A DNA stretch of 64,000 nucleotides from the NCBI RefSeq assembly GCF_017313225.1, contig NZ_JAFLNE010000001.1, forward strand, positions 124,001-188,000, written 5' to 3'. The stretch is from Allomuricauda sp. CAU 1633. GTDB lineage: Bacteria; Bacteroidota; Bacteroidia; Flavobacteriales; Flavobacteriaceae. This document shows positions 59,855 to 64,000 of this stretch, piece after piece (the first letter of the stretch is position 1; every line of letters starts with the position of its first letter). Made by a program: the position numbers and the translations under genes. The notes beneath the pieces are model-generated. The model searched no databases, was not told the origin of the DNA, and was given only the letters and a program-made list of their open reading frames with translations.

Positions 59855-61819
59855 GTGCTTACAACTGAGTCAATATATACTAAAAACCTAGGTCCGCTGC
59901 GAAAGGCAATCATATATCTACTGCCTTTTTTGTGGGTTGTCCAGATTTCGGCACAAGAGATTCCGGACGATTTTAAGGAAAAGGCCGCTCGATTGGTGGA
60001 GTTGATGCCCAAGACCTATCTCTCCTTGGACACTGAGCTTAAATCTGAAAAACAGGACACCACCCTTCTGCGTTATTTTGCCAATCTGGCCAGCGAGAAC
60101 AATTACTTGGAGGGAGAAGCTTATGCACTTGACCAAATAGGGACAAAATACAGGAACATTTCTCAATTTAAAAAAGCTGCTGACCTCCACGAAAAAGCCC
60201 TTGAACTTTCTGAGCAGGCAAACAATACAGAGCTCAAGGTTTTGAGCCTGAATATGCTTGGGGTGGTCTACCGACGTACCGATGCCATAAAAACTGCCTT
60301 GGACTACAACCAACAGGCCCTTGAAATTGCAGAACAGGTCGAAAATCCTTCGCACCATATCAAAAGGAGTATCAATGTATCCTTGAACAGTATTGGGAAT
60401 TTGTACCAAACCTTGGAACAACATGATTTGGCCATCATGCAGTTTAAAAGGGCCCTTAAATTGGAAGAAGAACTGGGCAATAAACTGGGACTCGCCATAA
60501 ACCACCAAAACATTGGCGACTGTTTAGAGCAGAAAGGAGATCTGGATGGCGCACTGGAAAACTATCGAAAATCTTTGGCCTATAATGAGGAAATCAATTC
60601 GGATTATGGACGCATCATTTGCAAGAACAGCTTGGCACAGGTCTATTTAAAACAGGACATGCCCTATGCCGCTCTTGTGTTATTGGAACCACTTCACGGT
60701 GAATCAAATAAGATTGGTGATTTTTTCATCACCTCTTCAATTTATATAAATACAGGCTGGGCCTATACAAAAGTGGAGGAATTTGACAAGGCTCAAAAGT
60801 TTATCCAAGAAGGGTTGGAAATGGCCCAAAACCACAATATGCCCAGCAATGTTGTCTTGGGGTACCAAAAACTTTCCGATTTAGAACGGGAAAGAGGCAA
60901 TTATGAGGACGCCTATACCTTTTTTAAAAAAGCGGCTGAGTCTGAAAAAGAAATTTCCAGTGCCACCAACCTAAGATACATGAACGATGTAATTGTGCGT
61001 TACGAGGCTGAGAAAAAGAACAACCAGATTTCCGTTCTGGCCAAAGAAAATGAAATTGTACGCCTACGGTTGAAGAAAAATCAGACCACTTTGTTGGTGA
61101 GTGCTTTAATTGTGGGACTGGTGGCCTCTATTCTCTACATTTTGTACCGACAGTACCAAAACAAGAATGAAAAAAGGGTACTTTCCTTGGAACAGAATAT
61201 GCTTCGCAGCCAAATGAACCCCCATTTTTTGTTCAACTCATTGAACTCCATTAAGCTCTATATCATCAACAATGAGCAAAAAAATGCGGTGCACTATCTC
61301 AACAAGTTTTCCAAACTGATCCGCAAAATTCTCGAAGCTTCATCGCAACGGGAAATTACCTTGGCCGAAGAACTGGAGACCATTGAGCTCTATATGAACA
61401 TCGAGAACATTCGATTTTCCAATGAAATTGATTTTAAAATAAATGTGGATGAAGATCTTTGCCCCTCCAACATTAAAATTCCTTCATTGGCCCTTCAACC
61501 CTTTTTGGAAAATTCGCTGTGGCATGGTCTTTCACCCAAAGAGGGTAGAAAAATGATTCACCTGAACGTAAAACGGAAGAGCCAGAACCATGTTTCCATA
61601 GAAATTGAGGACAATGGCGTGGGTCGTGGTGCAGCGGAAGCCAACAAAGAAAATAGGGTGCTGAAACGAAAATCGGTCGGTATCAGAATTACCAAGGAGC
61701 GTTTGGCCAACTTTTCAAAAGACTACCAGAACAAATTTGATGTGGACATTGTGGATTTGTTCAATACAGATGGCAGCCCAAAGGGAACAAAGGTCATTTT
61801 GGATATCCCTACGATTTAG
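59855..61819 (+). CDS. TPR-containing LytS-type sensor histidine kinase
   Basis: A 654-residue kinase. A signal peptide or N-terminal anchor (about residues 18-34, ending QISAQ) is followed by periplasmic TPR repeats (about 70-380, for example AADLHEKALELSEQANNTELKVLSLNMLGVVYRR is one unit split here as LHEKALELSEQ), a coiled coil, one membrane helix (TLLVSALIVGLVASILYIL, about 410-430) and a His_kinase/HATPase region. His457 in NPHFLFNSLNS is the phospho-acceptor; LQPFLENSLWHGL and DNGVGRG are the N and G1 boxes. The start is GTG; no ATG precedes the anchor. Its C-terminus overlaps the converging DUF3109 gene by 11 bases. The ligand is unknown. Confidence 0.93.
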   Translation: MLTTESIYTKNLGPLRKAIIYLLPFLWVVQISAQEIPDDFKEKAARLVELMPKTYLSLDTELKSEKQDTTLLRYFANLASENNYLEGEAYALDQIGTKYRNISQFKKAADLHEKALELSEQANNTELKVLSLNMLGVVYRRTDAIKTALDYNQQALEIAEQVENPSHHIKRSINVSLNSIGNLYQTLEQHDLAIMQFKRALKLEEELGNKLGLAINHQNIGDCLEQKGDLDGALENYRKSLAYNEEINSDYGRIICKNSLAQVYLKQDMPYAALVLLEPLHGESNKIGDFFITSSIYINTGWAYTKVEEFDKAQKFIQEGLEMAQNHNMPSNVVLGYQKLSDLERERGNYEDAYTFFKKAAESEKEISSATNLRYMNDVIVRYEAEKKNNQISVLAKENEIVRLRLKKNQTTLLVSALIVGLVASILYILYRQYQNKNEKRVLSLEQNMLRSQMNPHFLFNSLNSIKLYIINNEQKNAVHYLNKFSKLIRKILEASSQREITLAEELETIELYMNIENIRFSNEIDFKINVDEDLCPSNIKIPSLALQPFLENSLWHGLSPKEGRKMIHLNVKRKSQNHVSIEIEDNGVGRGAAEANKENRVLKRKSVGIRITKERLANFSKDYQNKFDVDIVDLFNTDGSPKGTKVILDIPTI

Positions 61820-62381
61820 TATGGCCTTGGGCCACTTCTTCCAATTCTTGGTACCATTTCTTCCCAAACTTTCTGATGAGGGCGTCTTTTACAAATTTAT
61901 AAATAGGCACCTTTAGCTCCTTTCCCAAACTGCAGGCCGGATCACATATTTCCCATTTATGGTAGTTTACCGCAGTAAACTCAGAATACTCGCGAGTACG
62001 AACAGGATACAGGTGACACGACACAGGTTTTCTCCATTTTACCGCATCATCTTCCCAAGCTGCCTCAATGCCGCATTTGGCTATGCCATCTTTAGAAAAA
62101 ATCACATAGGCACATTCGCTGTTGTTCACCAAAGGGGTCTCCCATTCGCCATCTTCCCCCTTTACAAAAGTGCCCTGCTCTTCAATGGCCTTGATGCCCT
62201 CGGGTCTTAAATAGGGCTTTACCTTTTCATAGATATTCATTAGAATATCGGTTTCTGCATCCTCAACTGGGGCACCATACTCACCTCCCACACAACAGGC
62301 TCCCTTGCATGCATTGAGATTGCATACAAAATCGTTCTCCAAAATCTCCTCGGACACTATGGTTTTACCTATCTGAAACAT
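61809..62381 (-). CDS. DUF3109 (YkgJ-like) cysteine-rich protein
   Basis: A 190-residue protein of DUF3109, with eight cysteines in conserved spacing: CNLNACKGACC, then ECAYVIF, KCGIE, SCHLYPVR and ICDPAC. The pattern suggests a metal (Zn or Fe-S) centre related to the YkgJ/CxxCxxCC group; function unknown. The ATG at 62381 begins the conserved MFQIGKTIVS; 13 codons further upstream fall into the promoter, where an exact minus-strand -7 box TACCTTTG (62409-62402) is seen. Confidence 0.9.
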   Translation of the reverse strand: MFQIGKTIVSEEILENDFVCNLNACKGACCVGGEYGAPVEDAETDILMNIYEKVKPYLRPEGIKAIEEQGTFVKGEDGEWETPLVNNSECAYVIFSKDGIAKCGIEAAWEDDAVKWRKPVSCHLYPVRTREYSEFTAVNYHKWEICDPACSLGKELKVPIYKFVKDALIRKFGKKWYQELEEVAQGHTKS

Positions 62382-62401
62382 CTGTTTCCTCTCTTTACGG
62401 G

Positions 62402-62409
62402 CAAAGGTA
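62402..62409 (-). promoter_or_regulatory. -7 box of the DUF3109 gene
   Basis: Reads TACCTTTG on the minus strand, an exact TAnnTTTG match 20 bases before the ATG at 62381. The same octamer is used for yicC. Confidence 0.5.
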
Positions 62410-62473
62410 ATCCAAAACAAAAAAATTGATGTTTTCCAAACATATTATATAATCCAAAAGTCGTTTTAAGACG

Positions 62474-62481
62474 TACATTTG
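62474..62481 (+). promoter_or_regulatory. -7 box of the MarC gene
   Basis: TACATTTG, an exact TAnnTTTG match ending 21 bases before the ATG at 62503. Confidence 0.5.
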
Positions 62482-62502
62482 CAGACCGAAAAAAGTAGCA
62501 TC

Positions 62503-63084
62503 ATGAATTTGAATGTAAAGGAAATTGCAACTGCCAGTATGATTCTTTTTGCCGTAATCGATATTGTGGGCAGTATTCCCATAATTATATCCTTACGGAG
62601 CAAAGTGGGCCATATTCAATCTGAAAAAGCGTCCATAGTGGCAGCCTGTATTATGGTGGCCTTTCTATTTGTTGGGGAACGAATTCTTTCCCTTATCGGT
62701 ATTGATGTGAACTCCTTTGCTGTAGCGGGTTCTTTTATCATCTTTTTTCTGGCCATTGAAATGATCTTGGGCATTACCCTGTACAAAGATGATGAACCTG
62801 AAAGCGCTTCCATTGTTCCCATTGCTTTCCCACTTATTGCTGGAGCAGGAACCATGACCTCACTTTTGGCTCTTCGTGCAGAATATCATGTGGAGAACAT
62901 CATCGTTGCCATTATCCTAAACATTATCTTTGTATATATTGTTCTTAAATCGAGTGCCAAAATTGAGCGGGTCCTAGGTAAAAACGGACTTAGTATCATT
63001 AGAAAGGTTTTTGGTGTGATTCTCTTGGCCATTGCCGTTAAGCTGTTTGCTGCCAACATCAACCAACTCTTTGAACACTTGTAA
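62503..63084 (+). CDS. MarC family integral membrane protein
   Basis: A 193-residue protein with six predicted helices and the family blocks DIVGSIPIIISL near residue 20 and PIAFPLIAGAGTMTSLLAL near 105. MarC proteins were once linked with multiple antibiotic resistance, but that role is not supported and the function is unknown. ATG 62503 is used; the TTG at 62479 overlaps the -7 box. A small membrane protein gene follows 15 bp downstream. Confidence 0.93.
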   Translation: MNLNVKEIATASMILFAVIDIVGSIPIIISLRSKVGHIQSEKASIVAACIMVAFLFVGERILSLIGIDVNSFAVAGSFIIFFLAIEMILGITLYKDDEPESASIVPIAFPLIAGAGTMTSLLALRAEYHVENIIVAIILNIIFVYIVLKSSAKIERVLGKNGLSIIRKVFGVILLAIAVKLFAANINQLFEHL

Positions 63085-63099
63085 TTTTAAAGCCATACC

Positions 63100-63303
63100 A
63101 TGAATAAAACATTTAGCATCATTCTTATTATTTTGGCTTTGGCTCTTATTGCCTACAATGTAACCTTGGTGGACTTTGACAATCCTTTTCAGGGAGATAG
63201 CACCGTAGCCTTGATTGGTATCGTGGCTTCTTTGAGTGCCATTGTGCTGTTGCTGATTTTTATGACCTCAAAAAAAATTCAGAAAAAGCTGAACAAGGAC
63301 TAG
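63100..63303 (+). CDS. Small two-helix membrane protein
   Basis: A 67-residue protein with hydrophobic segments at about residues 5-23 and 36-56, joined by a short acidic loop (DFDNPFQGD), and a Lys-rich tail. It is 15 bp downstream of marC and probably co-transcribed. No family recognised. Its stop shares CTAG (63300-63303) with the converging protease gene. Confidence 0.75.
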   Translation: MNKTFSIILIILALALIAYNVTLVDFDNPFQGDSTVALIGIVASLSAIVLLLIFMTSKKIQKKLNKD

Positions 63304-64000
63304 TCCTGCATTCCAATAATGCCCTCGGTTGATCGCTCAATAACCGCAGCATCAATGTCTTTTACCTTTTTGAGCATGGAATCATATTCCCCTTTGATCT
63401 GGGCAGAAAGGTTGGGAGAGAACAATTGTTCGGCAATGTTTGCCTTTATAAAGGCTTTTATCTTGTCCTCTTGGGCATAAAAATCGAGCTTGATCTTACG
63501 GTTCAACACGAATTCGATAAAATCATCAAAAAGAATATCATCTACCCGGTATTCATCCAAAAATTGATTTCGGGTATAGTCTGCATATCGATTTCGATCC
63601 TCTTCCAAGTGTTCAAAAACAAATCGAGAGAAGAACTGATAGGTGTCATCCATACTTTCAATGGCCTCTTCCTCATTGCTGCCAATAGGCACAAAAACAT
63701 CAGGGATGATACCACCACCTCCGTACACTATTTTCCCTTTGGGTGTCTTAAATTTTAAGGAATCTGCCACCTTTATGCTGTCCTCAGAAGTAAGTTCTCC
63801 ACTGATATAGCGGTCCATAAACTTTTGGTAGTAATCCCGGTTCCCATTTTTGTATGATTTTTGAATGGAACGACCCGTTGGCGTGTAATATCTGGAAACT
63901 GTTAGACGTACAGCAGAACCATCCCCCAAATCCATTTCGCGTTGTACGAGTCCTTTTCCAAAGGAACGTCTTCCTACAATGGTACCAATATCGTTATCCT
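63300..64000 (-). CDS. S41 family C-terminal processing peptidase (5' partial)
   Basis: The frame runs off the right edge, so the N-terminus, PDZ domain and catalytic Ser are outside the window. The visible part has the catalytic Lys block GRRSFGKGLVQ (about 63940-63975), VRLTVSRYYTPTGRSIQ and GGIIPDVFVP, all typical of CtpA/Prc tail-specific proteases. The C-terminal extension of about 130 residues (FFSRFVFEHLEEDRNRYAD and on) is characteristic of the Bacteroidota form and is of unknown role. Such proteases act in the periplasm on lipoproteins or cell-wall enzymes. Confidence 0.92.
   Translation of the reverse strand, partial: DNDIGTIVGRRSFGKGLVQREMDLGDGSAVRLTVSRYYTPTGRSIQKSYKNGNRDYYQKFMDRYISGELTSEDSIKVADSLKFKTPKGKIVYGGGGIIPDVFVPIGSNEEEAIESMDDTYQFFSRFVFEHLEEDRNRYADYTRNQFLDEYRVDDILFDDFIEFVLNRKIKLDFYAQEDKIKAFIKANIAEQLFSPNLSAQIKGEYDSMLKKVKDIDAAVIERSTEGIIGMQD

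Overview
The window looks like chromosomal DNA from a marine-type member of the Flavobacteriaceae (Bacteroidota). The evidence is moderate-to-low GC, start sites without Shine-Dalgarno sequences, repeated matches to the Bacteroidota -7 promoter box TAnnTTTG, many Bacteroidota-style lipoproteins, a CzcA-CzcC fusion, DUF3078 and DUF3109 proteins, a TPR-LytS/LytTR pair and carotenoid genes. The genus cannot be fixed from sequence alone; something near Muricauda/Allomuricauda is only a guess. I found no rRNA, tRNA, CRISPR array, insertion sequence or prophage.

Layout, left to right. 1-2.7 kb: 3' part of a large exported BNR/VPS10 beta-propeller protein. 2.8-12.6 kb: metal homeostasis, with a His-rich exported peptide, a CzcA-CzcC fusion pump and its CzcB adaptor, then a DtxR/MntR-like regulator coupled to a ZIP transporter and divergent from a TonB receptor across a shared operator. 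12.7-16.5 kb: a lipoprotein esterase, then myo-inositol oxygenase, a sodium:solute symporter and an ABM protein. 16.6-18.7 kb: convergent lycopene cyclase and GGPP synthase (carotenoids). 18.9-19.8 kb: ECF sigma factor with a membrane partner. 20.0-27.1 kb: TetR-TolC-(four-helix protein)-AcrA-AcrB-like efflux operon with a clear TetR operator. 27.2-36.8 kb: mostly housekeeping (aspS, tadA, dxs, dgt, cold shock protein) plus an unusual ClC protein. 36.9-40.7 kb: a phosphate island with phosphate-selective porin, PiT transporter with a PhoU-like tail, 11-bp phased Pho-box-like repeats and a candidate small RNA. 41.5-43.5 kb: nadD-gmk-yicC. 43.6-54.4 kb: a carbohydrate locus that looks like a periplasmic oxidise-then-cleave (3-keto-glycoside) pathway. 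54.6-58.2 kb: nrdB-nrdA. 58.2-59.1 kb: a gene-poor stretch with a small secreted peptide and a terminator. 59.1-64 kb: LytTR regulator, TPR sensor kinase, DUF3109, MarC, and a partial S41 protease.

The three most interesting items are: (1) the phosphate island, where a CTTAACAT-centred, 11-bp phased element precedes the porin, the PiT gene and a terminator-ended non-coding transcript candidate, and recurs in the ywqK-aspS gap; (2) the 43.6-54.4 kb glycoside oxidation locus, with GMC dehydrogenase, Tat hitch-hiker subunit, two DUF1080 proteins, two sugar isomerase-like TIM barrels in different compartments, a Gfo/Idh/MocA enzyme and two MFS transporters; (3) a ClC protein that has lost both transport glutamates and may be a passive channel. 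All assignments come from reading the sequence; no database search was run.
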